From: Lucinisca nassula
Lineage: Eukaryota > Mollusca > Bivalvia > Lucinida > Lucinidae
NCBI GenBank assembly: GCA_963580285.1
Contig: OY757015.1
Span: 130,838,217 to 130,902,216 of the forward strand
DNA: 64,000 bases
Reading direction: 5' to 3'
This document shows positions 1 to 10,857 of the stretch, piece after piece. The notes under the pieces are model-generated. The model was not told where the DNA came from and did no database searches. It saw nothing but the letters and a program-made list of their open reading frames with translations. A program made the position numbers and the translations under genes. How positions within the stretch are numbered: the first letter of the stretch is position 1; the number at the start of each line of letters is the position of its first letter.

Positions 1-262
1 AAGTACCTGAATCATGTTTTCATTGAAATTCCCGTACTACGAGATTAGCATTGGTATAAAAAGAGGGGATTTCTCATTCAAGTTGAGGGAGAAAGAAAAA
101 CACTAAGCGTAACGTTAGGGAGTCTGAATTGTCAGGAAAGCCGACGAAGGTATGAGGTTAAATTTATTACTAATTATTTTGTAGAATATGCTTTTTGTCA
201 TGACATAGTTTATGTCTGATGCAACCGCAAGAAGCAGTTGATTTGCGTAATTTGTTGCTCGT

Positions 263-451
263 ATGGGCCGACCATCCCTCGTCGAGGCTATTCGCAGAAT
301 GGTAGGTCGGTGCCCGTTTTGTACTGATGAGCGTATACATTTGCACTGCCGAGCGGAACGTTCCGAAGAGATAATGAAAACCATAGAAAGTTGTCTCCCA
401 TGGTTAAAGGAAACGAATATAGAGGTCTCAATTTCATGTTCATATAAATAA
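263..451 (+). other. Unassigned 62-codon ORF, possible terminal exon
   Basis: An open frame with a CPFC pair, then a second His/Cys cluster and a stop at 449-451. Base composition is less AT-rich than the flanks. AG dinucleotides before and inside it could be splice acceptors, but none has a convincing pyrimidine tract. I do not recognise the protein. It may be a last exon or chance. Confidence 0.15.
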
Positions 452-2890
452 TTAGGATTTATATGTATGTTTTATCAATGGACAGTTCCAGTGAGTTTAA
501 ACTGATAAATTGCTTATGAACTTGATACTTTCTTAATGAGCTCATTCTGTGGGTACTAGGTTCAAATTGCTCCGAAATGCATTATGATCGTCTTGATTGG
601 GCATAGGTTCGTATGTCGTTCCTGTCCAAAGTTGATGTATTTTTTGTACATAACATGCGTCATTATGTACACACGTATTTGTGAACAGCCTCTGTAATAT
701 GGTAGTCAAGCCACATGCCCCACAAACAGTGATCGTGATTTTGATCTCAGGTTTCTCGAAGCTTTCGGAGGTGTCTCTAAACCGAGGCCTTGTCTCCGTA
801 TGACCTTAGCTGTTGATGGGGACATTGTTAACGCAAAGACACTCTATTTCATACACGTTTTGTAGCATACACCGCATTAAGAATTATTCAGTATTTAAAG
901 ATAATTTGTTACTACTGTAGCTTATATTATAAATTTTGCAAGCACTGCATTAGAAGTTGTTCTTGTCGCAGCGGCAATAAATTACAATTAATAACTTTAG
1001 ACATATTGGGCACGTGTTCGGATGTACGTCACGATTGTGGTGGCGTAATTTCGTCATGACGTCGTGACGACGAATATGATGTTTGCCATATGAATGCATT
1101 ATCGATATGCTGAGCATATAATGTACTTGGGTGAGATTACAAGCCGCGATGGAAATTTCGTCACTTTGTAATTTGAGAAATCGAAGCGATTGGCGTATGG
1201 TGCATTATCTTGGCAAGAGTAATCTGTTGAATTTATATGTTGTAAATTGTCCTTGTGCTAAGGACCATGCCATGGAATATGTCGAATGTTGCATATAGTA
1301 GCGCAATGGACGGCACCTGCGTAGCCCCGTCCAATCATTTGTGCTGCCAGTAGGAATTTTATTATGGTTTTGCATGAGGGGCCTGGGCCTGGCGAACTCG
1401 GCCAAACATGCACAGGACCCTTGTTGATGATTCATATATTTATTCGGCATAATTTCAGGATATGGATCGGTAGGTGTTATGCTGTTGTGTATCAAGTATT
1501 TCATTGATTGTAGGCACTAGATGAACTGTTGGACGGTCAGCCTTAAACGCTGATGCTCCCCGCCTCACCACCCTATCCCCACCCCCTCCGATGTTAGCAG
1601 GAGGATACCAGCTGTTGCTGTATTGTTGTTAGTGAAGTCAGTGGAGCGCCAAAAATGACTTAAGGTCTTGATTACCAAATATACTGTGGCACTTGTGTGC
1701 ATAATTATAGTCAACGATTCACTGTGAAAGCTATTGACGTTGAGTTTATGATGCGCGTCGTGCGCAATTGATATTGCACATGTTGGGCAATTTGTGAAGG
1801 AACTGATCGCCAGTCAGACCAGACAGTTCGTTGTGGTTTATTTGTTTAGTTACTTAACATTTGTTTCTGGAATCTTCCCCTTGGTCTAAAACAGGGCGCC
1901 GGAATTGGCCAGTCCCCCTTCATATAGTACCCTTGTCTTAGGCCAAGTGGGATAGACTAGGAAATGTTTGTTTATATACATTGTACATGTGACTGTGATG
2001 TGTGTTAATATCTTATATGTAATTGAATAATATACAGGATTCTAATCTAATTAGAAATTCCTCGGTGATTTTGCCCTACAATCAGAAATCCACAAATAGG
2101 ATACATACACTCCGCTGTCCCGGCAACATGTACGTTTGGCCAGTGCAAAGCATATAATTATGTTACACTTATATATTTTTGTTTTGGATAACCAACTGGC
2201 ATTTTGTGGGATAATTACTGTGGGGTTTACATATTTTTCCTCTTTATGATCTGACACCGAGTGTTGGTAAATGTTAGAACCGCCTATGAGGTTCTAAGGA
2301 GCTTCTACAAAATGCCTGGAATATTTTCACCAGAAAATGTAACTCTTTTGGAGATATGAAAGAACGCATTGTGTAAAGCGGATGCCTTTTTGTAATGGTA
2401 AGCTTTGGAGTTTTGGAGTTGAAGCACCCAGCAAATTTTCTGCTGAGAATCCTATGGAGGTCATTTCTTACCAAATTCATATATGTTAATAGGATGTGTA
2501 TGTTGGTAAATGTTTCGTTCAATATTTTGTACGATGGTTTGAAATGTTAATTATGAAGTGTTTTTGGCTTTTCCTAAGAAATGTTTTGTTTCAGTTTTAT
2601 CAAGTTTACACAGATAACCAGGACACGATTGTTTTCTGTGATAAAATTTCCACTAACCTTGCTATTTCATTTTGCCGTCTTTTTGGTTGTAACCGTCTAT
2701 TGGACGTCTTACATTTCATTTCTTGTTATGGTAAGTTTAGAATATTGTATCGTTTGCCGTTCCTGTTTATGTCGTCGTTTGGCTATATGCTTTTGAGTTA
2801 ATACTCGATGTATTTTGTTTTTTAGTTTCATGCTTTTATCTATTATTATACTTGTCCACTCTATTTCTTGCATTACTGACGAGGCATGTA
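452..2890. other. No gene seen; low-repeat DNA
   Basis: AT-rich sequence with short chance ORFs only. I found no RNA gene, no exon with good borders and none of the repeat families seen elsewhere in the window. Confidence 0.5.
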
Positions 2891-2924
2891 AAATAGAAGT
2901 GAAGGCAATGATCAGGAATCGATC
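2891..2924 (-). repeat. PLE 3' tail snippet (34 bp)
   Basis: Matches, in reverse orientation, the last bases of the PLE 3' tail that ends in ...CTTCACTTCTATTTT. No clear target duplication is visible. It is one of several extremely 5'-truncated tail insertions. Confidence 0.6.
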
Positions 2925-3020
2925 AAGTCCACTGTACCGAGGAACCAAGTGAGCTTCTCATGACCTAATTATCAAGGAAATAGAAAGTCACATTCAAATA
3001 TCGCCACTTATCTAGTGTAA

Positions 3021-3185
3021 AATATGTTCTAGAAAGGGTTATCATTTGGAAGCAAGGAATACACAGAACTGGAAATATGGTGTGTACATGTTATCTAGGC
3101 CAGACTAGCTAGTTTCTGCCATTTATGCCTCATCAGTGACCCTCAAAATGTTTCAAAATTCCACAATAGAATCAATGATCCAAAA
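3021..3185 (-). repeat. Hammerhead repeat family 2, partial unit
   Basis: Starts with the same bases (AATATGTTCTAGAAAGGG) as the two tandem units at 29157-29656 and follows them through the ribozyme core and beyond. Only about 165 bp of the 260-bp unit remain. Confidence 0.75.
3097..3142 (-). ncRNA. Degraded hammerhead ribozyme, family 2
   Basis: On the minus strand: stem I GGGTCA, core CTGATGA (positions 3136 to 3130), GAAAC (3116 to 3112), stem III CTAG/CTAG and the opposite stem I strand. Stem II no longer pairs well because extra and changed bases lie before GAAA. Probably inactive. Confidence 0.6.
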
Positions 3186-3690
3186 GTCTTCTTTTGATTG
3201 CAGGTTAGGCTATGGTCAGGAAAGAAAGACATACTTTCTGGAAAAATATGCCATTCCCACAATGATCCACACATGTTAACATTCGACGGAGAGTAAGTGC
3301 TTTGTCTTTGAATGCGTATATAAAACGTGTACCTCAATACTGATTCGTGTCACATAGCAACTGTACAACGTTTCCCGGCCTTTAAACATTTTTGTATACA
3401 TTTACATTCTTTGTAAGCACGGAGCCATTTCAGTTATGCCTAATATACTTGCAAATATGGCATAGGGATGCGGTTTACGTTCTCTTAAGCGTTTATGCTA
3501 ATGGAACTTCATGGTAAACCATTTGGTATTAAAATGATAGATTTATATTTCACATAACGGGGAACGAGCAATTTACACAGACAAAGCCACCGTCTTTGAA
3601 AAAGAATCATCACAAATCACAGAAATAAAAGAAACAGTTAGTTACATAAACTACACGAAAAACACAAATATATACCCACGGCAAATGAGA
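3186..3690. other. No gene seen
   Basis: AT-rich sequence without a recognised repeat, exon or RNA gene. Confidence 0.45.
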
Positions 3691-3913
3691 GAAAAGAAGT
3701 TGAGGCAATGACCAGGAATCGATACAATCAACCCACTGCTCCCATCAGAGACACAAAAGGGAAAGACATACAAACATGAAACAACAGGCCCTAATGGAAA
3801 CACCAACAGCGCAAAGCCAAAAGGACAGTTACTTTCCCACAAAATGGCCAATAGGCTATCCAAAATAAAATAACATAAGCGACACAAACACCCAAAGACA
3901 ACCACAACAAAAA
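3691..3913 (-). repeat. PLE 3' tail, part 1 of an interrupted copy
   Basis: Reverse-oriented PLE tail (reads ...TGATGGGAGCAGTGGGTT... on the minus strand). It resumes at 4634-4708 on the far side of a pearl-like insertion. The 84-aa frame across it is not a gene. Confidence 0.75.
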
Positions 3914-4633
3914 ATAGAAAATGTGTTTGTGAAACACTATGCCCCCAATCATATGCTTGCCACTAATAGACACATAATTAAAACAAAACATTTTCGTCAA
4001 AAGTTAATCAAGTCATTTACACCTTAGATCCAAACTATATACCAAATATCATGAGCCTAGCTCAAGCAGTTCTCAAGATATTATGTTCACAAGGTTTCCG
4101 TATAGCCAATGCATATGTCCGAAAAGGGGCGTAACTCTATTATATATTTTCGGAATTTCGTCAGAAGTTAAGCAGGTCATCTACACCTTAGACTCAAACT
4201 GCAAACCAAATATCATTAACCTAGCTCAAGCAGTTCTCCAGATACTTTGTTCACAAAGTTTCCCCATAGCCACAATGCGTAAGTCCGAAAAGGGGCGTAA
4301 CTCCGTCAAATATTTTCGGAATTTCGTCAAAAGTTACACAGGTCATCTACACCTTAGACCCAAACTGTAAACTTAATATCATGAGCCTAGCCCAAGTGGT
4401 TCTCCAGATATCTTGCTCACAATGTTTCCCCATAGCCACAATGCGTAAGTCCGAAAAGGGGCGTAACTCTGTCCGGCGAAAAAAATAAACATTCCATATA
4501 TAAAATTTCGAGATCCTAGCTCAAACCATTCTTGAGTTTCCTACAGGGTGAAAGCGTAACGGGCAGACAGACAGACAGATGGACAAGACAGAACCAATAT
4601 GCCCCATCAACTTCTTCGAAGTTGGGGGCATAA
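3914..4633 (-). mobile_element. Pearl/Helentron-like element, family A
   Basis: In minus orientation it begins TATGCCCCCAACTTC with a 5' hairpin (GCCCCCAACTTC gaa GAAGTTG..GGGGC) and ends with a subterminal inverted copy GGGGGCATA followed by the hairpin GTGTTT caca AACAC. The core holds about 2.6 tandem units of roughly 165 bp (CTAGC at 4057, 4221, 4387; a shorter unit at 4515) and a GACA microsatellite near 4563. There is no ORF, so it is non-autonomous. It split a PLE tail on insertion. Family name is inferred from architecture. Confidence 0.65.
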
Positions 4634-4708
4634 TAAACCGCGACAGAAGAACCGCCTTGGAACGGTCAGCGGAAAAGAATTCCACTGGAGTTGGAGGGGA
4701 CTCTCGTG
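4634..4708 (-). repeat. PLE 3' tail, part 2
   Basis: Continues the tail of 3691-3913 (CCGCGACAGAAGAACCGCC and the following segment). Confidence 0.65.
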
Positions 4709-5100
4709 GAACGGTCAGAAGAAATACTACTTACGTGTCTTCACTCCGATAATTAGAATATCCAACAAATCACGCTTTTAGTTCTGATATCATTAACAAG
4801 TAGATCCGCATGGAGGAATGTATATGTTAAAGAATTTCAAACCAGGATTGTGGTTTTCACAACACATCAACTGAATATGATTTGTGTGTACCTACATGTC
4901 ACTAAGACCTATCATTTCGGTTTCAAGTGGTGTCGGTTTTTGTTTTGCTTGATGATGATGTTGATGATTTCGTGTTTAACGACGCGTCAACACTCTTTGT
5001 GGGTCATAAGCGTCAAACGGTTAATGGTTAACGGCATTAATAATTATGAGGATATTAAAAGTAAAAAAGTTAGTTTGATATATATAAAAATCTTAAACAG

Positions 5101-5690
5101 TTAAATCTTATGAAAAAGTCCAATTTCTTTTAAGAATAAAATAATATTTTCAAAAGGTACATCTTGAAACAATTGTTGCAAAGTATCAGCTTTGGAGTAT
5201 AAGTTACGGGACGGTGAAAAGTCTGCACATTCAATTAGAATATGTTTCACAGTGAATGGCTGATCACAGCCTACACAGGAAGGCTGTTCATCACCATTTA
5301 AAATAAAAGAATGAGTAACTCTAGTATGGCCAATGCGTAGTCGTGTTAATACTCCATCCTCTTTCCTGGAAAACTGTGGAGGAGAGCATTTAGTTCCAAC
5401 GACAGGTTTAATGGCATGGAGTTTGTTATTTATTGCACGGTCCCATTCGCCTTGCCATTCCGACAAGATGTATCTGTTGATAAATGGTTTAAAATTATTA
5501 AAAGGAATTTTAAAAACAGACGGATCAAGATTGAGCAATTCCTTTGATTTCTTGTCAGCAAACTCATTGCCGACAATGCCAATATGGCTCGGAAGCCAAC
5601 AAAACAAGATTTGGTGCGTTTTAGAAATTTCATGATGTTTTTCGATCAGTTTTTGTATTTGAGGATTTTTAGATGATGAATGGTCTAAAG
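5101..5690 (-). pseudogene. LINE ORF2: RNase H C-terminal half and Cys-rich tail
   Basis: The frame carries the RNase H motif WLPSHIGIVGNEFAD and, further on, CVGCDQPFTVKHILIEC, the usual C-terminal Cys/His cluster of such LINE polyproteins. The stop is at 5101-5103. The N-terminal half of RNase H is on the other side of the PLE insertion (6779-6954). The residues encoded right of 5690 belong to the PLE tail, not to this protein. Confidence 0.85.
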
Positions 5691-6778
5691 TAGAAGTAAA
5701 ACAAAGATCAGGAATTGATACAATTAACTTACTCCACCCATAAAAGACACCAAAGGGAAAGAAATACAAACATTAAGCGACCCGACCATAATGGAAACCC
5801 AAACAAAGGAAGGCCATAAGGACAGTTACTTTCCCACAAAATGGCCATATGGCCATCCAAAACCAAAAGACACAAGTGATACACACAGTAAGTAACAAAC
5901 AACAACATAAATAAATCGCCACAGAAGAGCCGCCTTGGAACGGTCAGTGGAAGATTTCCACTGGGGGGCTTAAATCGATTTTACGTGGCCACAATCCTCG
6001 CCCTTACTTCCGTCGCGATTTAGACAAATAATTTGTTCAGTCCGCATGAAGGCCTCCTAACTCATCAGTGCAACATCTCCGTGAACACAAAAATCAAAGA
6101 ACCACAGAGGTGAGACAACGGTGAGGACTCGACAGCAAGAAACCACTGAAATGCTGGAGCAAAAGAAAACCAACAGTTAGACTCCGATGAGCCCGACCAG
6201 AGACAGAGCATCAGGCACCAACCAACATTACCTTGAATTAGATCTCTCTAATTCTCAATAAGCCTTTACGTTGGAGCCGTCATAGAATCTGAGGCCTGAC
6301 CCACCGGCGTGCAATTAAAGAGGGAAGCAAAGTTGCCAACCGTGATTGGGTTAACTACCATGCATGCAGTCTGTCGTATAATATCCATGTTGTACCCAAT
6401 CTTTTTATATCGAAGAATGATTTTACGAAATTGGGTGCTGAAGTCATTGCGGTTATATATTTTTCTGAATTTATATGCTAAGTCACCATAAAATTCGGGT
6501 TCCGATAGACCTTGTTGCAGAAGAGATTTAAGTCCAATATTGAATTTTGAAATTAAATCAGAATGGCGTCTATAAAATTTTGAAAAGGCTTTGCGTAGTT
6601 TATGGTACCGATAACCCTGATTAAGGAGTTTAGCCGTTAATAATTTATTACGAGTGTTGAAGTCAGTTACATGACTACACACTCTAGCAAATCGAATTAA
6701 TTGCGAAATATAAACGCCATAGGATGGCGCACGAGGAACATCACCATCCAAAAAAGGAAAATTTACAATCTCAAAATC
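5691..6778 (-). mobile_element. 5'-truncated PLE inside the LINE RNase H gene
   Basis: Minus-strand PLE that begins within the C-terminal part of the RT ORF (near 6778) and ends with the complete 3' tail (...TACTTCTACTTT at about 5691). The broken LINE sequence rejoins cleanly when it is removed (compare 60540-60580). A short CTTT-type duplication at the edges is possible but ambiguous. Confidence 0.85.
6266..6778 (-). pseudogene. PLE reverse transcriptase C-terminal part
   Basis: Encodes the conserved PLE thumb/C-terminal stretch: PFLDGDVPRAPSYGVYISQL, then an Arg/Lys-rich helix region (NKLLTAKLLNQGYRYHKLRK) and the C-terminal end in SDSMTAPT. This is one of about ten copies in the window, and one of the least damaged for this segment. 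Palm motifs are absent through truncation. Confidence 0.8.
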
Positions 6779-6954
6779 AAAGCCTTAAGCACAGAAAGTG
6801 AATCAGAAAATATAATTGCTTTTTGAAATGATGAAGAACTGATAAAATCTCAAGCTAGGTCTATTGCTTTGGCTTCGCTGTAAAAATAGATGAACCATCT
6901 GGAAGGCGCAAGGTTTGGTGCGTATCTTTAGAAACATACGCACAACCAACTTAT
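6779..6954 (-). pseudogene. LINE ORF2: RNase H N-terminal part
   Basis: Reads VGCAYVSKDTHQTLRLPDGS and the FTAEAKAIDLAL-type segment, but with small indels. The TDGSKEGDK start of the domain is at 8211-8250, beyond the hammerhead array. Confidence 0.75.
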
Positions 6955-7018
6955 AAATAATAAGAAATAATTTATTGGTTTAGACTCATATTCTAGACAG
7001 GTTTTTAATAATTTGGAC

Positions 7019-7263
7019 ACGGGCCTCCGTGGCCTAATGGATAAGAGCGCTGACTCTTAGTCATTAGGTCTCTCACCGCCGTGGGTTCGAGCCTCGCTCG
7101 GGTCACGTGTGAGACGCCAAGTTCTGCAACGGAAGGTCAGGTGGTTTTTCTCCGGGTACTCCGGTTTTCGCCCACCTTTGATTAACGATCGGCTCGATAT
7201 GAGTGAAATAATCTTGAAAGGGCCGTAAAACCCAAACCAAAAAAAAAAAATAATAATAATAAT
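7019..7263 (+). mobile_element. tRNA-derived SINE
   Basis: 5' part is tRNA-like: GTGGCCTAATGGATAAGAGC (A box region, close to tRNA-Arg/Lys D-arm sequence), then GGGTTCGAGCC (B box). The body contains GGAAGGTCAGGTGG and CTCCGGGTACTCCGG, shared with the copy at 43686-43840, followed by an A-rich and TAA-repeat tail. The 12-bp target duplication AATAATTTGGAC lies at 7007-7018 and 7264-7275, inside a ribozyme repeat unit. The central CTCCGGGTACTCCGG block may be one of the named conserved SINE domains. Confidence 0.85.
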
Positions 7264-7372
7264 AATAATTTGGACCCCATTTTGATTTATATCAGTCTTT
7301 GAATCGACTGCCAATTCTAAATTCGCAAAATTGCAGTATGTTTCCTCTGGCTTTCTTTGCCGGATCATTACA

Positions 7373-7418
7373 GGGTCACTGATGAGGCTTTATTAGCCGA
7401 AACTACGTAGTATGACCC
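7373..7418 (+). ncRNA. Hammerhead ribozyme, family 1, intact core
   Basis: Stem I GGGTCA (7373-7378) pairs with TGACCC (7413-7418). Core CTGATGA occupies 7379-7385. Stem II is GGCT/AGCC with loop TTATT, followed by GAAA (7399-7402). Stem III is the loopless palindrome CTAC/GTAG closed by A-U, then the cleavable A at 7412. All conserved core bases are present. Such minimal stem III hammerheads usually act as dimers. Activity is inferred. Confidence 0.88.
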
Positions 7419-7755
7419 ATCTTCTTTCTTATGAATGTTTTCATTGCTCTTAAAGGAACTCATTTTTGATTTTTATTTGCCTTCACTGCAGCTGGTGTTG
7501 TGCCGTATGGCGGCCGTAAAACGTCTCCCCGTACATCAACCATAGTGCAGTTTATATTTTACTTTTGGTCCTTTGAGATCAGCGTGAATATTCTGAGTAA
7601 TCAGAAATAATTTATTGGTTTAGACTCATATTCTAGACAGGTTTTTAATAATTTGGACCCCATTTTGATTTATATCAGTCTTTGAATCGACTGCCAATTC
7701 GAAATTCGCAAAATTGCAGTATGTTTCCTCTGGCTTTCTTTGCCGGATCATTACA

Positions 7756-8152
7756 GGGTCACTGATGAGGCTTTACCGAGTCTGCTATTTTCGTTTATTT
7801 GGTGTATTCTTTGCTTCCAAATGATCTAACTATTCTGAACTTATTTATCTTCACTGCAGCTGGTGCTGTGCCGTGTGGCGGCCGTAAAAAGTCTCCCCCT
7901 ACATCCATCATAGTGCAGATTATATTTTCTGGTCCTTTGGATTCATTTAGTTCATTTAGAATCATTTTGAGAATAGAGTTCTGCTTAAGCCGGTGCTAGA
8001 GGGCGTGGCCGGTGTAGCACTTTTCAGTACTGGTCATGAACAGACTCAATAAAACCGAGTCTGCTATTTTCGTTTATTTGGTGTATTCTTTGCTTCCAAA
8101 TGATCTAACTATTCTGAACTTATTTATTAGCCGAAACTACGTAGTATGACCC
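7756..8152 (+). ncRNA. Hammerhead ribozyme split by an insertion
   Basis: The 5' half (GGGTCA, CTGATGA, GGCTTTA; 7756-7775) and the 3' half (TTAGCC, GAAAC, CTACGTAGT, TGACCC; about 8127-8147) are separated by 351 bp inserted into the stem II loop. Not functional as it stands. Confidence 0.75.
7776..8126. repeat. LTR-like insert bounded by 73-bp direct repeats
   Basis: A 73-bp sequence starting ACCGAGTCTGCTATTTTCG is present at 7775-7847 and again at 8054-8126 with almost no change. Between them lies a piece of the ribozyme repeat (about 7848-7945) and a unique stretch with ACTCAATAAAA just before the second copy, resembling the polyadenylation/R region of an LTR. It may be a recombined solo-LTR fragment. 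The family is not recognised. Confidence 0.5.
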
Positions 8153-8210
8153 ATCTTCTTTCTTATGAATGTTTTCATTGCTCTTAAAGGAACTCATTTT
8201 TGATTTTTAT

Positions 8211-8929
8211 TTATCTCCTTCTTTGGAACCATCAGTATAGACTTGCTGGTAATCATTGTAACGTGACTGCAGTACCTGAAAGTTTTGTTTGAGTAGCATT
8301 GGATTTGATTCGGATTTTTTGCCATCATGTAAGTCAAACAGAATAGAAGGTTTTTTAATACACCAAGATGGAACTTCGGCCGTTTCATGTTTTTGAATAT
8401 TTTTAAATTCGATACCTGAATTTTCTAGCAGTGGTAAAATACGTAATCCAAAAGGTTTGATTGCTGTGGGTTTAGTTTCATACTTATCCACAAATTGAGG
8501 TGGAAATGAAATTTTGGATGCCGGGTTAGATGGATTAGCAGCAAGTCTAATAGCATACTGAAGAGAAAGTTATTCTCTGCGCGAAGTTGAAGATGGCTCA
8601 CCTGCTTCTACATAAAGGCTTAATACGGGAGAAGTACGGAAGGCTCCCATAGCCAGACGAAGGCCTTGGTGATGGATAGTATCCAAAGATTTTAAATAAG
8701 ACTTTCTGGCAGAACCATAAACAATAGACCCATAATCTAATTTAGATCTTATCAGAGGCCGGTAAAGATGTAATAAAGTGTACCGATCTGCTCACCAACT
8801 TGTATGAGCTAAAACTTTCAAAAGATTCAAAGCTTTTAAGCATTTCGCTTTAAGATATTTAATATGGGGAATAAAAGATAACTTTTGATCAAATATGACC
8901 CCAAGAAATTTGGCTTCTTCAACAACAGG
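8211..8929 (-). pseudogene. LINE ORF2: RT thumb, linker and RNase H start
   Basis: Read right to left: EEAKFLGVIFDQKLSFIPHI (RT C-terminal region), a linker with SNPASKISFPPQFVDKYETK, and the first RNase H motif YTDGSKEGDK. An in-frame TGA near 8788 and a further stop near 8567 break it. The same segment is cleaner at 59847-60540. Confidence 0.8.
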
Positions 8930-9127
8930 AGCGCTGTGGTGCAGTGGTAAAGTATCGGCCTCGGGATCGAGAGGTACCGGGTTCGAACCCCACGAGCGGC
9001 AAGTGTTGTTTCCTTGAGCAAGAGACTTTATCCACATTGCTTAGTACTGGTTCTACCCAGGAAAAGAGGGCCACATGGAAGATTAGTACTAGTTTACTAA
9101 ATGTGTTACCCTCTATAAATAAGGTCG

Positions 9128-9170
<43 letters not shown>
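8930..9170 (+). mobile_element. Second tRNA-derived SINE with ATT-repeat tail
   Basis: Begins AGCGCTGTGGTGCAGTGG (A-box region) and has GGGTTCGAACCCC (B box), ending in about 14 ATT repeats (9129-9170). It differs from the SINE at 7019. It interrupts the LINE RT gene: the flanks join as CAACAACAGG/AATTTGTG, matching the uninterrupted copy at 57990-58015. Any target duplication is very short (AGG). Confidence 0.85.
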
Positions 9171-10857
9171 GGAATTTGTGATCCATATAAAAACAAGGAG
9201 GGATGTTCGTGTTTCTTCCGTAGCTTACAAAAATGAACACACTGCGTTTTCGACTTGGTGAACTTGAAACCATTTTTATCAGTCCATTCTTCTATTCTTT
9301 TTAAATTTTGTTGTAACTTTCGTTCAATTGTTTTCATATTTTTTGAACGGTAACATATACAAAAATCGTCAACATACAAGGAACAATCAGTTTTGTCGTC
9401 AAAACATTGTACGATATTGTTTATTTTGATGTTAAATAGCGTAGTTGAAAGAATACTACCCTGTGGGACACCCTGTTCTTGATCATAGAAATCTGACAAG
9501 GTAGACCCCACACGCACCTGAAACATGCGCTCCCCTCAAAAGCTTTCAATAAAACTGGGAAGTTTTCCTCTTAAGCCAATGTTATGTAGATCTTTCAATA
9601 TTTCATAACGCCATGTTGTATCGTATGCTTTCTCCAAGTCGAAAAAGTCGACAGCTACTACGTGTTCTTTGTTATTAAAAGCATCTCGTATAAATGTTTC
9701 TAGTCTTATTAAATTGTCATTGGTACTACGTTCCGAACGAAAACCCGATTGATATTCTGAAATGAGGTTGTTGGACTCTAAGTACCAGACTAATCTCTTG
9801 TTTATCATTCTCTCCAATGTTTTACACAAACAACTTGTCAAAGCTATCGGACGATAATTTGTAGGTTCTGCATGATCTTTCCCTGGTTTCGGAATTGGTA
9901 CAACTGTAGCTACACGCCAGCTCTCAGGACAGACCCCCGTTTCCCAAATATTACTAAAGATATCTAAAAGAGTTGTAAGAGAACTTTTTGGCAGATGCTT
10001 AAGCATCTGATAATGAATTTCATCGGGGCCGGTTGCCGTATCATGTGATTTTTCAATGGCTTCAACGAGTTCGGATAAGTTAAAAGGTTTGTTGTATTCT
10101 TCGTGATTGTGGGATTTGAAGTTTATATTTCGTTTCTCTTGGTCCTTTTTGAAATTTCTAAAAGTGTCAGAATAATTACGCGATGATGAATTTCTCAAGA
10201 ATGTGCTCCCAAGAGTATCTGAAATATCTTTTTTTGTTGAAGCTATTGTGTCAAATTCAGTATTTAAATGTGTAAAACTAGAAGACATTGTTTTTCCTGA
10301 AATTTTTCGTACCATATCCCAAACCTTTTTAATGGGGGTTTTGTAGTTCAATTTGGAGACATATTCTCTCCATGACTTTCGTTTGGAAGCTCGGATTGTT
10401 CGCCGAGCTTTAGCTCTAAAAACGTTTACGTCGTTTGGTTTTTCTGAAGTGGGATTTTTGCAGAACTTATTTAGAGCCTGTTTACGCTTTTTAATAGCTT
10501 CTTTACAGTCATTATTAAACCAAGGCTTGCTTTTCTTAGTATTTGTGGAGTTCTTTGGAATGCATTGTTCTGATATGTTAATAAGTGTATCTGTGAAACC
10601 AGAAACAATGTCGGATGATTCATTTAAGTGATCAACTGATAACTCTTCTTCACATAAATTATGGAATAATTCCCAGTCGGCTTTATTCATTTTCCATTTC
10701 TGGTTACAATCCTCATCTGGTTCGTTTACGCTCTCAATTATAACAGGGAAGTGATCACTTCCACACTGATCACCATGAACAGACCAGTCATAATCCAAGA
10801 AGAGAGATGGGTGACACAAAGAGAGATCTAAAGAAGACAAATGACCTGTCGCAGGGT
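9171..10857 (-). pseudogene. LINE ORF2: endonuclease end and reverse transcriptase
   Basis: From the right: SSLDLSLCHPS and GSDHFPVIIES (catalytic SDH of an AP-type endonuclease), a long linker, RT blocks ATGPDEIHYQ, VPIPKPGKDHAEPTNYRPIA, GFRSERSTNDNL, FFDLEKAYDT (motif A), GVPQGS (motif B) and YVDD (motif C). An in-frame TGA at about 9537 replaces a Leu codon of the other copy. The 434-codon frame upstream of it is among the longest in the window. Confidence 0.9.

Larger units (their letters stand above)
6955..8210 (+). mobile_element. Retrozyme-like hammerhead array, family 1
   Basis: Tandem units of a 383-bp repeat (TGGACCCCATTTTG at 7271 and 7654) inserted in the LINE and flanked by the 4-bp direct repeat TTAT (6951-6954, 8211-8214). 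Each unit has a hammerhead motif, a box with CGGCCGCCACACGGCACAAC (on the opposite strand), and a right end GATTTTTAT. A SINE (7019-7263) and an LTR-like insert (7776-8126) are nested in it. No ORF. Non-autonomous, ribozyme-bearing and tandem fits the animal retrozymes; identity is inference. Confidence 0.75.
4955..10857 (-). mobile_element. LINE copy 1 (I/Nimb-like, with RNase H), 5'-truncated
   Basis: A non-LTR retrotransposon read right to left: end of the AP-endonuclease, reverse transcriptase, linker, RNase H, Cys/His tail, then a 3' UTR ending in GTCGTTAAACACGAAATCAT plus a short CAT/ATC microsatellite (to 4955). It is 5'-truncated inside the endonuclease near 10857. Three nested insertions split it: a PLE (5691-6778), a hammerhead array (6955-8210) and a SINE (8930-9170). 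Removing them gives colinearity with the plus-strand copy at 54637-61283. RNase H after RT fits the I superfamily; the clade is inference. Confidence 0.85.

Noticed and set aside
2868..2950. ACTGACGAGGC (allowed CTGANGA core) near 2870
   Set aside because: No matching stem II or GAAA after removing the small tail insertion.
3651..4000. Repeated frames reading CLCFFPFGVSDGSCGLIVSI-like peptides throughout the window
   Set aside because: These are translations of the PLE 3' tail, present in either orientation and cut at random. Not a protein family.
7025..7095. Functional tRNA gene at the 7019 SINE head
   Set aside because: The acceptor stem does not pair, and the sequence runs into a SINE body with A-rich tail and target duplication.
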